This document shows, piece after piece, positions 1 to 11,200 of a stretch of 64,000 nucleotides of DNA; within the stretch, counting starts at the first letter, position 1; every line of letters starts with the position of its first letter. This stretch comes from Paguma larvata (taxonomy: Eukaryota > Chordata > Mammalia > Carnivora > Viverridae): the NCBI GenBank assembly GCA_030068075.1, contig CM057841.1, positions 2,416,565 through 2,480,564 on the forward strand, given 5' to 3'. The translations under genes were made by a program, and so were the position numbers. Below the pieces are notes generated by a model. It was not told where the DNA came from. It made no database searches and saw nothing but the letters and a program-made list of their open reading frames with translations.

Positions 1-107
1 CTGAGGTGTCAGCACAGAGCCCAACGTGGGGCTCCAACTCACAAACTGTGAGGTCATTACCTGAGCCGAAGTCGGATGCTCAACCGACTGAGCCACCCAG
101 GAGCCCC
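1..107 (-). mobile_element. CAN-SINE, truncated at window edge
   Basis: Reverse complement of the tRNA-derived head, ending CCACCCAGGAGCCCC. Confidence 0.88.
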
Positions 108-2248
108 GGGAATAGTTTTCCTTGAGTGCTATCCCAGGATTAGACCCCATCAGCAACAGGAATCTTAAACTCAACACCTTTCCTTGTGGATCTGTCATAA
201 AGGGATTATTTTCAATACTTGGAGGACTTTAATTCAAAGTGACAATTTTTGATACCCTACTGGAAACCAGGTTGGAGAATAGAGAGAAGTCTCTAGGTTA
301 CAGGGAAGAAGTGATGTTCTAAAGACCTAATCTTGAGTATCATTTCTGAAAGGGTTTAAAAATTAGGTGAAAACATAAAGCAGTAGAGGAATCAACATTT
401 GCAGTTTCTAAATTCATAGAATTTCAGGAGAAAAAGATGACACGGTTTCCAATGTGAGACACCAGGTGTACCTGAGAATTGGCAGTTTCTTCTCTCACCT
501 CATTCTCTAGCTTTCTTTCTCAGTTGATTTTTGTGGTGAAATCACAGCTGCATCAGGAGAAAATGTCTTTAAAGTCACCAACACAGCCTCTTCACCTAAC
601 TGCTCACTGGCAGGACTTAGTAATGCGAAAAAGACTCAAATTCCTAGACTTTTGTGTCAGGAGCTAATTCAGAAACTCTGAGTTTCTACTTGCAGACCAA
701 TCCCTGAGTTTTCCTTCTCTCCTTTCAGGGAGCTTCTCCTTCCAGAGACACCCACAAAGCATAGGAACGGTGTGCTGCATGAACCTGACCCTCCCCATGT
801 AGCAGAGACCCTGTTACTTCTCCTTGAGTCGACGTCTGCACTCAACTCTCATAAATTAATGGGAAGCCTTCCTGCTCAACCTTGGCCTCACTTAGGATCA
901 CCTGAAACAATTAAAAGAACTCTGTCCTTTCCACCCACCGCAATTAATGGAATCTGCGGGGGAGAGCACAAGATATGAGCATCTTCCAAACTCCGCACAT
1001 GATCCTCTTGGGAAGCATTTGGGGAGGTGACCAGGCAAAGCACAGTAACCAAGGCTATGGTTATTATCCAGATTTAAATCCCTGCCTTCTCACTGATCAG
1101 TTTCTAGAGGTTTACACATTCTCCCTCTTTCTGCTACACACAGGATGACACCCTTCTAAATGAAGCTTTCCCTTATACATGCAAATGTCTCTTACAAAAG
1201 GAAACTTATCCTGTATATGGGTGAAAACCTAAAGCACAATAACTAATATTGTGGATCATAACAAAAACAGGAAACGCGCAGTTGCAAATGGAAAAACAAG
1301 ACAAACTTCACCACCTAAATTCTGGATATAACACAGATGTTCTGCTAAAAAAGATTTCTCCCATATAACTAGAAGTATTAGCTGTGACTATGAATTTATG
1401 AAGAGTAAACACTAGGAATTATGGGTGTATATTGTAGGGCAGGAACATTTCACAGGAAATGCCACAGTTTGAAGGAACAGTTTAATGACCAAGCACTTAA
1501 AAGACACTAGAGAAATTTAGTATGGTATTAGTATAGTGTTCCCACTATCACACTGAATACAAGAGCCTTAAGCTTTCCTTGCCAAAAGCCTTGGACTCTA
1601 TTGTAGTGAGGTTTCCCATTACTAAGTTTCACATTCCCCTTGTTGATCAAGATCTTTCCTTGAAAGCATCACTGATCGAGTCAGGTTCTTTATGTTTCAT
1701 GATTTTGTCTCTCAGGGCCAGGAAGGACCTTTCCTGGTTGTCATGTCTCAGGTCACAGTGATAGTATGTAGCAGTTAAAAACCACTTAAGCCACATTTGA
1801 GTGATAGGGAGGGTGAGAAAGGAAAAATTCTCAGGTACTCCCATCTGAAGTTTCTATCTTCTCAAGACTAAGTATTTAGCCAGCATCAACTTACTGGATA
1901 CGCCTTTTCTGTGAAAGATTGATAGACAGCAATTACAAGTCAAAAGCAACTGACGATTCACAACTGTATATTGGTTCTAAATCAGGACACTGGGTCTGAA
2001 AGTAGCCAAGTGAAAATATTTATTAGCATTTTTCTGAACTTAGGGAAGAAATGTTTCTATCAAGGCAAAACCAGTATGCCTCTTGGAAGCCACCTCCTAA
2101 AATGGCAATGAGACAAAATAGTGTAATATTATGTGAGGCACTGAAGGAAATAATCTAGTGTATTTGAGAACATACACTACATGTACAAACATTAAGCAAT
2201 AGTTAATGAAATTTGTGCAAGAATAGCAAATCTTCAAAGACTTTTTAA
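108..2248. repeat. Unit D: duplicated 5' flank of a KRAB-ZNF copy
   Basis: From about 110 to 1240 the sequence matches 60400-62000 on the same strand in order: the region around the start exon, the stretch with GTGTGCTGCATGAACCTGAC, and the stretch with CATGCAAATGTCTCTTACAA. After about 1250 the match fades and I recognise nothing to 2233. A minus-strand frame at 1844-1647 has no family resemblance. Confidence 0.75.
472..547 (-). pseudogene. Start-codon exon relic of unit D
   Basis: This is homologous to the start exon at 60856-60777, with the same gatgcag acceptor and CAG|GT donor. Where the intact copy has ATG this one reads ACT, so the initiator is lost (ACT GCC AAT TCT CAG). The rest of the unit would lie to the left of the window. 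A transcript could still use another start, so pseudogene status concerns this start only. Confidence 0.65.
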
Positions 2249-2354
2249 GTAGGCACCACACCCAGCTTGGGGCTTGAACTCACAACCCTGAGATCAAGAT
2301 CTGAGCTGAGATCAAAAGTCAGATGCTTAACCAACTGAGTCACCCAGGGACCCC
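2249..2354 (-). mobile_element. CAN-SINE, partial
   Basis: Head part only; 15-bp target duplication TCAAAGACTTTTTAA with one mismatch (2234-2248, 2355-2369). Confidence 0.85.
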
Positions 2355-2369
2355 TCAAAGACATTTTAA

Positions 2370-2689
2370 AACAGAACTGTTATCTCTAAGGAACTGTTTA
2401 AAACCACATGTGTTATCCATAATACTCTGCTAAGCTTTAAATTCTGAAACCATGCATTTGGATAAGAATCCAGAGTAGGTTTACAGTTATGGGGTCGGGG
2501 CGGGGGGGAGAAACCAACTCTGTGAATTCTCACCTTCTAATCCTTCAGAAATGCTCACATGATGGTAATGAGACTTTTTCTGAAAAGGTCATAATCAAAA
2601 GAGATTCCTTTTTTTGCAAAAGATTGGGAAGTTGAGGGAAAGGGCATTTTCCTTCCAGAAAAGAGATAGAAAAAAACAATAGTGAGGAA
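2370..2689. other. Unassigned intergenic stretch
   Basis: Apart from the G-rich run at 2491 I see no gene, repeat or regulatory signal. Confidence 0.5.
2491..2509 (+). other. G-quadruplex-prone run
   Basis: GGGGTCGGGGCGGGGGGG offers four G tracts with 1-2 base loops. Compositional evidence only. Confidence 0.5.
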
Positions 2690-3880
2690 AGTTATACATG
2701 CCTGGCCTGGACATCTTGGGAAAGCTGTCACCCCATATGGTGTCTGTTTAATTCCAGGAAATCTTTACTTTCAGATCACCAGATGGTATGCTGGTCCAGT
2801 TAGGATTTGGTGCTTTCTTAGACATGTTGCATGGATTCAAGAGTCCATTCTCTGGAGTTTGGGAGCACAAAGTTGTCAAAGGGGACCCTGTGACTATTTC
2901 TTCAGTGGCAGACTATTTCTTCAAGGGCAGTAGCATAAGGGGGTCAGAGGCCAGAGGGATACCCCCATGCCACAGGGTCCAGTCAATGTATAGAATACCC
3001 TGTTGGGCAACGACAGTCCCCATGTTTTTGGGTGAGCATTCCAAGGCCACTTCTTCTGTAACATATACAAAGTGGAAAAAGAAATTGATAATTCAGATGT
3101 CCAAGTAGGGATGTTGTTTAGACTTTTCTTTAAAGTCTCAAAGCCTATGTCATACCCTCCTTTCAAAATAATAGGGTTAGGTTTATTTTTGTGGTTTTTT
3201 TTTTTTTGTTTTTTGTTTTTTGTGTTTATTTTAGTAAAGCATATGCAGACTGAAACCTAAAAGACAAGTTTGGAATCCAGTTTCAGCAATAACCAGCAAA
3301 CTCCAAGAAATCGTTATAATTGGTGCTTGCTTTTAGGATTGGGGAAGTTCAGGATGTCTTCACTTCTACTTGGATCCAGATGTAGCCCTTGTTCTGACAG
3401 CAGGTGTCCTAAATGTCTAACCTGAGTCTGAACAAATGGCAGGTTTTTTGTTTTTTGTTTTTGAGACTTTGTCTCTTTAATGCCAAAAGTTTCAACAGGT
3501 AGAAGATGTCTTGTGAACAAGCTTGACAAGTGAGCAGAGAAGAAAATCACCGTAAAAAAAAAAAAAAAAAGAGAGACTACAGAAAACTTTGTCATTTAAA
3601 TCAGCCTTCAAGGTTTGTGACATGCAAGATGGACACTCTTTGTAACACTGAGGTTCCATTCCTCCCAAGTGAAGGTAAAAAGATACTAGCTATTCTTATA
3701 AACTGGAATATTTTACTGAGCACTGCATGGGTCAATTACACTGAAAATTTTAGTAGGAATGGATATCACTTGTGGATAAGGGTTGAGAATAATAGGATGT
3801 TGACAGTTAAGAGTTTTATTTATTGCTCAGAGGTCCTGGAGAAACTTCATCCTCGGCCTCAGTTTTCTCAGAGGTAACGT
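2690..3880 (-). pseudogene. Decayed endogenous retrovirus pol fragment (class I, gamma-like)
   Basis: Read on the minus strand, this gives broken reverse-transcriptase sequence. At 3440-3314 the motif LGHLLSEQGLHLDPSRSEDI is recognisable, followed by the usual FPxPKxKxQL stretch and an aromatic GYC-NWIP-like segment interrupted by stops. Further on (3170-2700) is sequence resembling the RT-RNase H connection. Frameshifts, stops and an A-run leave it non-coding. It abuts the 5' end of the LINE-1 at about 3885. Plus-strand frames here are shadows. Confidence 0.7.
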
Positions 3881-4000
3881 CTGTGGCCAACGTGGCGGAG
3901 GGGTAGGGGGACCTGGTGCTCTCCTGTGTCTTTCAAACTAAGAAGGACTGAAACCGAGGGACTCTCAGTCCCAGATATCTGCAGAAAGAGGAGTTGGAGG

Positions 4001-4217
4001 GGCGCCTGGGTGCCCCAGTCGGTTGCTCGGCCGACTTCAGCTCAGGTCATGATCTCATGGTCTGTGAGTTCGAGCCCTGCATCGGGCTCTGTGCTGGCTG
4101 ATCAGAGCCTGGAGCCTGCTTCGGATTCTGTGTGTGTGTCTCTCTCTCTGCCCTTCCCCTGCTGACACTCTGTCTCTATGTCTCTCAAAAATAAATAAAC
4201 GTTAAAAAAATTTTTTT
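4001..4217 (+). mobile_element. CAN-SINE inside LINE-1 5' UTR
   Basis: Full length with a perfect 18-bp target duplication AGAAAGAGGAGTTGGAGG (3983-4000, 4218-4235), so a relatively young insertion. Confidence 0.95.
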
Positions 4218-5599
4218 AGAAAGAGGAGTTGGAGGTTATGGGGAAGAGAAAATGAAATCCAGAAAATCCTGGGAGACTCAGTGAGTGCAATCTGGGAGAA
4301 AGAAAGAGAGCTTCGGAGGTGCGGATTGCAGGGAGCAGGCCCTGGGCCTCTTTCATGGAAAGGCAAGGAGAAGAGAAAGAGCAGCAAGGACAGTACCTCG
4401 GACTGGGGTGGAGAGTGAGCTTATCATCCAGTCCCTAACTACGAGGCTTTTGGAGAGAAGGTCCGTTGCTCACGGCGGAGCTGGCTGAGCTCCCTTCACT
4501 CTGGACCCAGCGATGCTGACCCAGCCGGTGACACGGAGAGGCACTGAGCCATCACTGGATTTGTGCTGAGATAGGGACACAAGTTACATAGGGAAAACCA
4601 GGGATGCAAGTAGAGCACAACCACCCAGCAGATCTCACTAAGCCTGCAACCCAGAGTCGAGGACAGAAACAGAGGAGTGTTTTGAGACTCCTGGTCTGTG
4701 AAGAGGAGGCTGGGGGGACGCCATTGTGGTCACACCAGTACTGAGTCAGAGACTCAATTTATATAAGGCACAGCGGTCTGAGCGAGTTAAAGGAACTCAG
4801 TTGAGCGTGGGATGGGCGACTGCCCAGCAAATTGCACTGCACCTGCAACCCGGCCAGAGTTGAGGACGGAAACAGAAGAGTGATTTGAGACTCTGGGTCC
4901 GTGAAGAGGGGGCTGGGGACTCCAATCCACTAGCGGTGGAGGTAGGACCCTCCTACACCAGGCCACACCTCTCCTCATATGGGAGATGCCCTTCTGCAGG
5001 AGTGATAGCCACGGAGACAGGAATACTGCAGCATTGCCTGGATTAATTCCAGGTCAATTCTTCTGCTTTAGATGTATTCTCCCTCTTCTCCTTCCTATCT
5101 CTACCCACCTCTAAACCAGTCATCTGGGGGTTTTGGCTTGCCTAAACAGACATTTAACCCACTCTCTCAATGCATGTTCTACACCTCCCTCTTTCATTTC
5201 CCATCTCTCTCTATGGAACAGTCAGGCCACATAGTACATCTGGCAACATCTACCTTCATTTCTCTTTCCTCGCATCCTTCCTCATTCTGATTTCTCTCTT
5301 ACTGGATCAAGTCTTCTAATCTCTCTACCTGGTCCAAGTTCAGTTTCTTCTTCTCCCCACACCTATCACTACTCTATGTATGCTCTGCCATCAGCAGAGT
5401 GCACACCCCATCCTTAACGTGTAGCTGGTACGTCAGGTCGCAGGCCTCCAGACTGTCATTCATTATTCTTTTTTATGTTATGATTTGTTTATCTGTATTA
5501 TTGGTCAGTACAGTTTTGAGTTTGTGTTTCCTGTTTGTCGTCTGACCCTTTTCCTTTCCAGGGAAAACTAGGAAATAAACCAATACACACCTAGCCAAA

Positions 5600-7690
5600 A
5601 TGATGATATGGAAGAATTCCCCTCAAAAGAATGAACAGGAAATAGTGACAGTACAAGAAATAATGAAAGCAGACATAAGCAACTTAACAGAACAAGAATA
5701 TAGAATGATAAACATTAAAATACTCTCTGGGCTTGAAAAAAGCATAGAAGAAAGTGGGGGGGGGGGAGATCAAGGTCCTAAAAAATGGTCAGGAGTGCCG
5801 GGGTCTGCCCTGAGAGGAGGCCAGCTCCTACTTCAGGGCTTCCAGCTGGTCCAGGGTTTCACCTGAGTGAGGGTTGGTCTAGGCACGAGAGATGACACGA
5901 AGTCAGTCTCTTGGAGTCAGCCTCATATCAGGACTGGTCCAGGGCTCCCTTATGTAAGGGCTGAGACAGAAAACAAAGAAAAGACAAAGACAAGACAAAC
6001 GACACAGGGACAGCCTCTTATTTGGACTGCCCCAAGTTTATTTTTTCTTTAGGGTTTTTATGTATTTCTCTAAACACAACAAGCATACATCCTGCAAAGG
6101 CTGGCAGGATGAAAACACTCCAATTTCTGAAGCTTCTTAGTAAAATAAAAGAAACTGATTAAAACAAACTTTACTTCAAAGAACCCTAATTTCTCAAGGT
6201 TACATAGATTGTTTAAACAATTAGTATAGGAGGACAAAAAAACAGCACACCTGCAGTCAAAGGATAACTAATGAATACATTCTGGTGAATATTATGGATT
6301 AGAAAGATAAGAACAAAGTATACAGGTATCAATTAAAGGTTCTACCTACAATTAGAGGATTGTGTGAAAAACATGTTTTTCTCTAAAGCTACGCTCTAAG
6401 GTTATTTATTATCTACTGACCATTAATAATTACCACATTTCTGAGATTTATTAGAGATTTATTTTATTTTTGAATTATTTCTATATTACCTGAGGCCAAC
6501 TAAAGCCTCCTAAATGATTTCCTTATTATTTTCATGACGATCAACATTATATCTCTCTATATTCTAAACCTATTAAGAGGAATAAAACCAACAGCATTAA
6601 TTGGTTAGCGGAGGGGATGCCATAAGACCCTCTTTTACTTCACCCTGAAGCTGCTGCTAGCAGGGACTTTTCTTCAATATTATCATCACTCTGAGTGCAG
6701 GGATTCTTACAGACCCAATGTTCTTATCGTAGGCCTGGTACGAATTTATCTCCTGATGGCCCTGAGGGATCTTATCACTGGCTAACCAGCCATCCTCTTA
6801 GGGCCAAACAAAGTGAGGAGATCAAAAGCCATAACTTTTATGGCCTCAGGCCCAATACTTGCCTTACGACACCCTCCGCCCGCCGGCGGGGGTCCAGGCT
6901 CTGGGCCACCGGGGCCTTGGGCCTTACTTCTTCACCCTGGGCATCGCTCCCAGGGCCATGGCCTCTTGGTCCCCGGCACAGGAGGAATTAAAAAATGTTT
7001 TAAATGAGGTGCAAAACAAATTGGAGGTGGCCACAGCACAGATTGAAGAGGCAGAAGAGAGAATAGGTGAATTAGAAGACAATATTATGGAAAAGGAGGA
7101 AGTAGAGAAAAAGAGAGAAAACGACTCAGCAACAGGAAAGGAGAATTCGAGAGCTGAGTGATGCAATAAACAGAATAATATCCATATTATAGGAATTCCA
7201 GAGGAAGAAGAGAGAAAGAAAGGAGTCGAAGGGGTACTTGAACAAACCATTGCTGAGAACTTCCCCAACATGAAGAAGGAAACAAGCATTGAAATCCAAC
7301 AGGCACAGAGAACTCCCCTCAGATGTAACCCAAATAGACTCTCAGCATGACACATCATAGTGAAGCTGGGAAAATACAAAGACAAAGAGAGAATTCTGAA
7401 AGCAGCTAGGGATAAACAGGCCTTGACATACAAAGGCAGACACATTAGGGTAGTAGCAGACTTGTCTACAGAAACTTGGCAAGCCAGAAAGGAATGGCAG
7501 GAAATCTTCAATGTGATGAACAGGAAGGATACGTAGCCAAGAATCCTTTATACGGCCAACCTGTCATTCAGAATGGAAGGAGAGATAAAGGTCTTCCCAA
7601 ACAAACAAAAACTGAAGGAATACATCACAAATAAACCAGTCTTACAAGAGATCTTGAGGGGGACTCTATGAAGGAAAGGTCATAAAGAAC
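5600..7690 (+). pseudogene. LINE-1 ORF1 (split by solo LTR)
   Basis: The N-terminal part, 5600-5789, includes QEIMKADISNLTEQEYRMIN. The frame is then broken by the LTR and resumes at 6985 with a coiled-coil stretch (EELKNVLNEVQNKLE) and an acidic helix. A TGA follows at about 7159, and the RNA-binding C-terminus continues out of frame to about 7690. The long minus-strand frame at 7511-6924 is a shadow. Confidence 0.8.
5796..6978 (-). mobile_element. Solo LTR, class II (ERVK-like), 1183 bp
   Basis: The ends are a perfect 8-bp inverted pair, TGCCGGGG...CCCCGGCA. It is flanked by a perfect 6-bp target duplication, CAGGAG (5790-5795 and 6979-6984), and removing it rejoins LINE-1 ORF1. A minus-strand AATAAA near 6035, followed by a T-rich stretch, fits the R/U5 boundary and sets the orientation. 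No internal viral genes are present, as expected after LTR-LTR recombination. Confidence 0.85.
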
Positions 7691-7737
7691 TCAGTACCAG
7701 AGACATCCTTACAAGCATGAAACCTACAGATAACACA

Positions 7738-7842
7738 ATGACTCTAAACCCCTATTTTTCGATATTAACGCTGAATGTAAATGGACTAAATGCTCCAATT
7801 AAAAGACACAGGGTAACAGAATGGATTAAAAAACAAGACCCA
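7738..7842 (+). pseudogene. LINE-1 ORF2 5' stub
   Basis: This starts MTLNPYFSILTLNVNGLNAP, the first beta-strand and Asn-containing motif of the LINE-1 endonuclease, and stays in frame to KKQDPSIC. It then runs into TA-repeat sequence. The endonuclease core, reverse transcriptase and C-domain are absent. Confidence 0.85.
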
Positions 7843-7854
7843 TCTATATGCCCA

Positions 7855-7980
7855 CACACAGGATATATATATACACACACATATATCAAGATGTATATGT
7901 AAAATTATATAAATAGATATATAGTATACAGGATATATATAAAATGATATATATACGATATATATTAACATATATATAGA
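7855..7980 (+). repeat. TA-rich repeat
   Basis: TATATA and ACACAC runs replace the missing part of LINE-1 ORF2. A diverged copy of the 7887-7965 segment lies at 8217-8297. Confidence 0.8.
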
Positions 7981-8216
7981 GAGAGAAGATACATGGGGGA
8001 GGGGAAGAGAGGAAAAGAAAAAAGGCATAGAGAGGGACGGAGACAAAACATAAGAGACTCTCTAAGACTAAGAACAAACTGAGGGGTGAGAGGGGTGTGG
8101 GAGGGGGGAGAGTGGGTGACGGGCACAGAGGAGGGCACTCGTTGTAATGAGCACTGGGTGTTATATGGAACCAATTTGACAATAAATTTTTTAAAAAGAA
8201 AAAGAAAAAAATTTAA

Positions 8217-8300
8217 AAAGATATACATGTAAAATTATAAACAGATCAATATATAGGATACATATATAAAAATATATATAATGATATATATATGATCCTC
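8217..8300 (+). repeat. TA-rich repeat, second copy
   Basis: This resembles 7887-7965 (AGATATACATGTAAAATTATA against AGATGTATATGTAAAATTATA) on the far side of the LINE-1 3' piece. Confidence 0.75.
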
Positions 8301-8356
8301 TGCCTTATGAGGTTGGAAGCTTGTGGAGAGAATATTTTCCAAAATAATTTTCTCAT

Positions 8357-8537
8357 GGGGGGCCTGGATGGCTTAGTCGGTTAAGCACCCCACTTCACTT
8401 CAGGTCATGATCTCATGGTTTCTGAGTTCAAGTCCCACATCAGGCCCTCTGCCATCAGTATGGAGCCCCCCCTTGGATCCCTGGTCTCCCTCTCTCTGCC
8501 CCTCCCCCCACCTCTCTCTCAAAAATAAAAGTAAAAA
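8357..8537 (+). mobile_element. CAN-SINE
   Basis: Diverged head (GGCCTGGATGGCTTAGTCGG); flanked by TTTTCTCA repeats. Confidence 0.88.
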
Positions 8538-9343
8538 TTTTTTCTCAGTTGCTGATTACAAGTTTCTGTGATGAGGTCACACACCTACAACCAGACTGTT
8601 AAGAGTTGGTTCAGGACAACCAACTCTTCCATCATCCCTGGAGAGCAAAAATGCTGTCGTATGGACGAAAGCAGGTCACGCTGAAGTCCGACACATGAGG
8701 GATGGGCACCAAGCTTGTGTGTGTCCGTGAATTCTAGGTTTCCCTGAGAAATTCTTCTACTGGAACGTCAGTTCTTTCCTAATCCTCAGATCACTGAGTT
8801 GTGCCATAATTCGTAAGCACAGAACAGCCTAATTCTTAAGCACAGAACAGCCTAATTCTTAAGCACAGAACAGCCTAATTCTTAAGCACAGAACAGCCTA
8901 ATTCGTAAGCACAGAGCACAGAAAAGCAATCAGATGACTTGATAGATTCAGGGATAGAACCATTTAAAATGAAAGGACAATGACTTATGTTATGCTAATT
9001 AGCACAACAAATGAACAGCAGTTTGCAAATTAAATAAAATGAACATTTGGTGGGAAAATATAGTCTTACAATATTGATCCCAGGATTAAAAAGAATTCTA
9101 AACAGAATATCCATGAAGAACACGAATGTTATATAAGAGGCTCCAAAAATAAACAAACAAAAAAAAAAGAAACCAACCAGCCAACCAACAGGACAAGAAG
9201 GTTTAATAAGCAGAGTCTGCATTTAAAAAAAATAACAGTTAAGGCATTTATAAGTAAAGAGCAGTTAATTGTTACCGTCTTAATCACCTTATTTGTAATT
9301 GGCATTGATTTCCTCATTATTGAACAAATATTAAAGACTATTT
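8538..9343. other. Intergenic, minisatellite only
   Basis: Other than the 23-bp repeat nothing is recognised. Minus frames at 9222-8995 and 9317-9129 come from A-rich sequence. Confidence 0.5.
8807..8921 (+). repeat. 23-bp minisatellite, 4 full copies plus a partial
   Basis: The unit TAATTCTTAAGCACAGAAC + AGCC is repeated at 8807, 8830, 8853 and 8876. The copy at 8899 diverges after AGCACAGA. The first and last units have G for T at position 7. It is not inside any recognised gene. Confidence 0.9.
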
Positions 9344-9577
9344 GGGGGCACCTGGGTGGCTCAGTCGGTTAAGTGGCCGACTTCAGCTCAGGTCATGATC
9401 TCACTGTCTGAGTTCGAGCCCCACATCGGGCTCTGTGCTGGCGGCTCAGAGCCTGGAGCCTGCTTCGGATTCTGTGTCTCCCTCTCTCTCTGCCCTTCCT
9501 TTGTTCACGCTCTGTCTCTATGTCTCTCAAAAATAAAAATAAAAAAAGCACTAAAAAAATTAAAAAAAAAAAAAAAA
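9344..9577 (+). mobile_element. CAN-SINE
   Basis: Full length, tail with long A run; AAAGACTA is repeated on both sides. Confidence 0.92.
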
Positions 9578-9715
9578 GACTAGATGATCCTTTCAGATTT
9601 CAAAGACACAAATCCGTATTTGATCCCTGTCTCCTTCCCAGAGCCACCACAATTGCCAAGGCATGAATTAGAGCTGTAATAGGGGATAACTTATATTCTC
9701 TATACACATCTACAC

Positions 9716-9920
9716 ATGGATAGGTACAAACACAAGCCTCCATTAACACTCAAACATTCAAATACACAATCACATATACTCACACGCAGTCACCTATACA
9801 CTCACACATTTAGTCCCACATTCGCAAACATCCATGCAGACCACACACCACAAAAAGACTCCCTCACAACACACACACTTATGAGGACACAAGCTCACAG
9901 TCATGCTCAGGTTCACAAAA
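9716..9920 (+). repeat. CA-rich low-complexity stretch
   Basis: Irregular ACACA and CACTCACA tracts. The overlapping 132-codon frame (9716-10114) follows this composition bias and has no recognisable domain. Confidence 0.7.
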
Positions 9921-10169
9921 CCTCATTCGGCCACATGGGGGAGAGCATCTCCACAAAGTGTTTGCAAATGGTAAAAATAAGATTAACTACAATCTCCGGA
10001 TGTCTGAAAACAAAAGCTCTTTCCATTCTTTACAGTTCTTCCAACTCACCAAAGTTCCACCAGGACCATATTCGCAAAGTGAATTCCCACTCTGGGGTGT
10101 GGTGCTCGATATGAAGAGGAGGAGGGATACAGTGGGGTAAGAAAAAACACGCAGACAAAAGCCACACGG

Positions 10170-10396
10170 GGGGGGCGCCTGGGTGGCTCAGTCGGTTAAG
10201 CGGCCGACTTCAGCTCAGGTCATGATTTCACGGTCTGTGAGTTCGAGCCCCATGTCGGGCTCTGTGCTGATGGTTCATCAGAGCCTGGAGCCTGCTTCGG
10301 ATTCTGTGTCTCCCTCTCTCTCTGCCCTTCCCCTGCTCACGCTCTGTCTCTATGTCTCTCAAAAAAACTAAGTAAACGTTAAAAAATAAAAAAAAG
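10170..10396 (+). mobile_element. CAN-SINE
   Basis: Full length; AAAAGCCACAC occurs at 10157 and again at about 10457, with an extra A-rich stretch before the second copy. Confidence 0.92.
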
Positions 10397-10537
10397 AGAG
10401 GAATGGGGCTTGCACAGCTCACCCCCCTTTCCAAAAAAAAAAAAAAAAGAAAAAGAAAAAGCCACACAGGGATAAATGGAGCTGCAAAGAGCCTGGGATT
10501 GGGGTCACATATCTACAGGGGAAGAGAGGACAGGACT

Positions 10538-11200
10538 TGTGTTAGTTTCCTAGGGTTGTTGTCACACATTACCACATCTGGGTGTCTAAACACACTGAGA
10601 AATTCCTGTCTCACAGTTCCAGAGGTCTGAAAAGTCTGAAGTCATGGGGTGCATGGGTGACTCAGTGGGTTGAGTGTCCAACTTCAGTTCAGGTCATGAT
10701 CTCATGGTTCATGCGTTCGAGCCCTGCATCAGGCTCACTGCTGGCAGCACAGAGTCTGTTTCACATCCTCTGCGCCCCCCCCGCCCTTCCCCTGCTCATC
10801 CTTCCTCTCTCAAAAATATGAACATTAAAAATATTTTTAAAAAAACAAACACAAGTCTGAAATCAAGCTGTTGGCAGGGCCACACTTTATCTAAAAGAAT
10901 CTCATCTTTTCCTTTTCTAACCTCTGGGGACTGTCAGCTATCCTTGACTTGGCTTGGCTTGTAGATGCATCTCTTACTCCCTGCCTTCATCATCACACAC
11001 CATTCTGTGTGTGTCTAAACTTCCTTCTTCTCAGCAGGCCAGCAGTCATTGAATTCGGTTTACCCGAATCCGGTATGACCTCATTTTAACCGGATTCGAT
11101 CTGCAAAGATGCTATTGCCCAGTAAGGTTACAATTACAGGTATGGAGGGTTAGGGCTTGAGCCTATTTATCTGAGGCACACTACGTAACCCACAATACAG
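10538..11200 (+). repeat. Old mammalian interspersed repeat (TTAGTTTCCTAGGGCTGC type)
   Basis: Recognisable stretches are GTTAGTTTCCTAGGGTTG, the AAATCAAGCTGTTGGCAGGG block, GGCTTGTAGATGCATC, ATCTGCAAAGATGCTATT and a closing GGTTAGGGCTTGA. This is a widely dispersed mammalian repeat whose exact family name I cannot fix. A CAN-SINE at 10646-10846 interrupts it. Confidence 0.6.
10646..10846 (+). mobile_element. CAN-SINE in the older interspersed repeat
   Basis: Diverged head (GTGCATGGGTGACTCAG); AAGTCTGAA flanks on both sides. Confidence 0.88.

Larger units (their letters stand above)
3885..8216 (+). mobile_element. LINE-1, carnivore type, interrupted and internally deleted
   Basis: In order: 5' UTR (about 3885-5599) with two diverged ~190-bp repeats (4615-4730 and 4800-4925), ORF1 start near 5600, ORF1 remainder 6985-7690, ORF2 start 7738-7842, a TA-rich break, then a 3'-UTR piece (about 7980-8190) ending in an A-rich tail. 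A CAN-SINE (4001-4217) and a solo LTR (5796-6978) are inserted. Almost all of ORF2 is missing, so it cannot move on its own. Confidence 0.85.

Noticed and set aside
6924..7511. A 195-codon minus-strand frame rich in S, F and L
   Set aside because: Shadow of LINE-1 ORF1 coiled-coil sequence.
9716..10114. A 132-codon plus-strand frame rich in H and T
   Set aside because: Produced by CA-rich low-complexity sequence.
10183..10371. Many ~60-codon frames starting MAQSVKRPTSAQVMIS (also at 15356, 22832, 30022 and elsewhere)
   Set aside because: All are translations of CAN-SINE copies.
11065..11098. A perfect 10-bp inverted repeat CGAATCCGGT / ACCGGATTCG with a 14-base spacer
   Set aside because: It lies in a known old interspersed repeat whose usual sequence has a related, imperfect arrangement; most likely chance drift rather than a regulatory hairpin.
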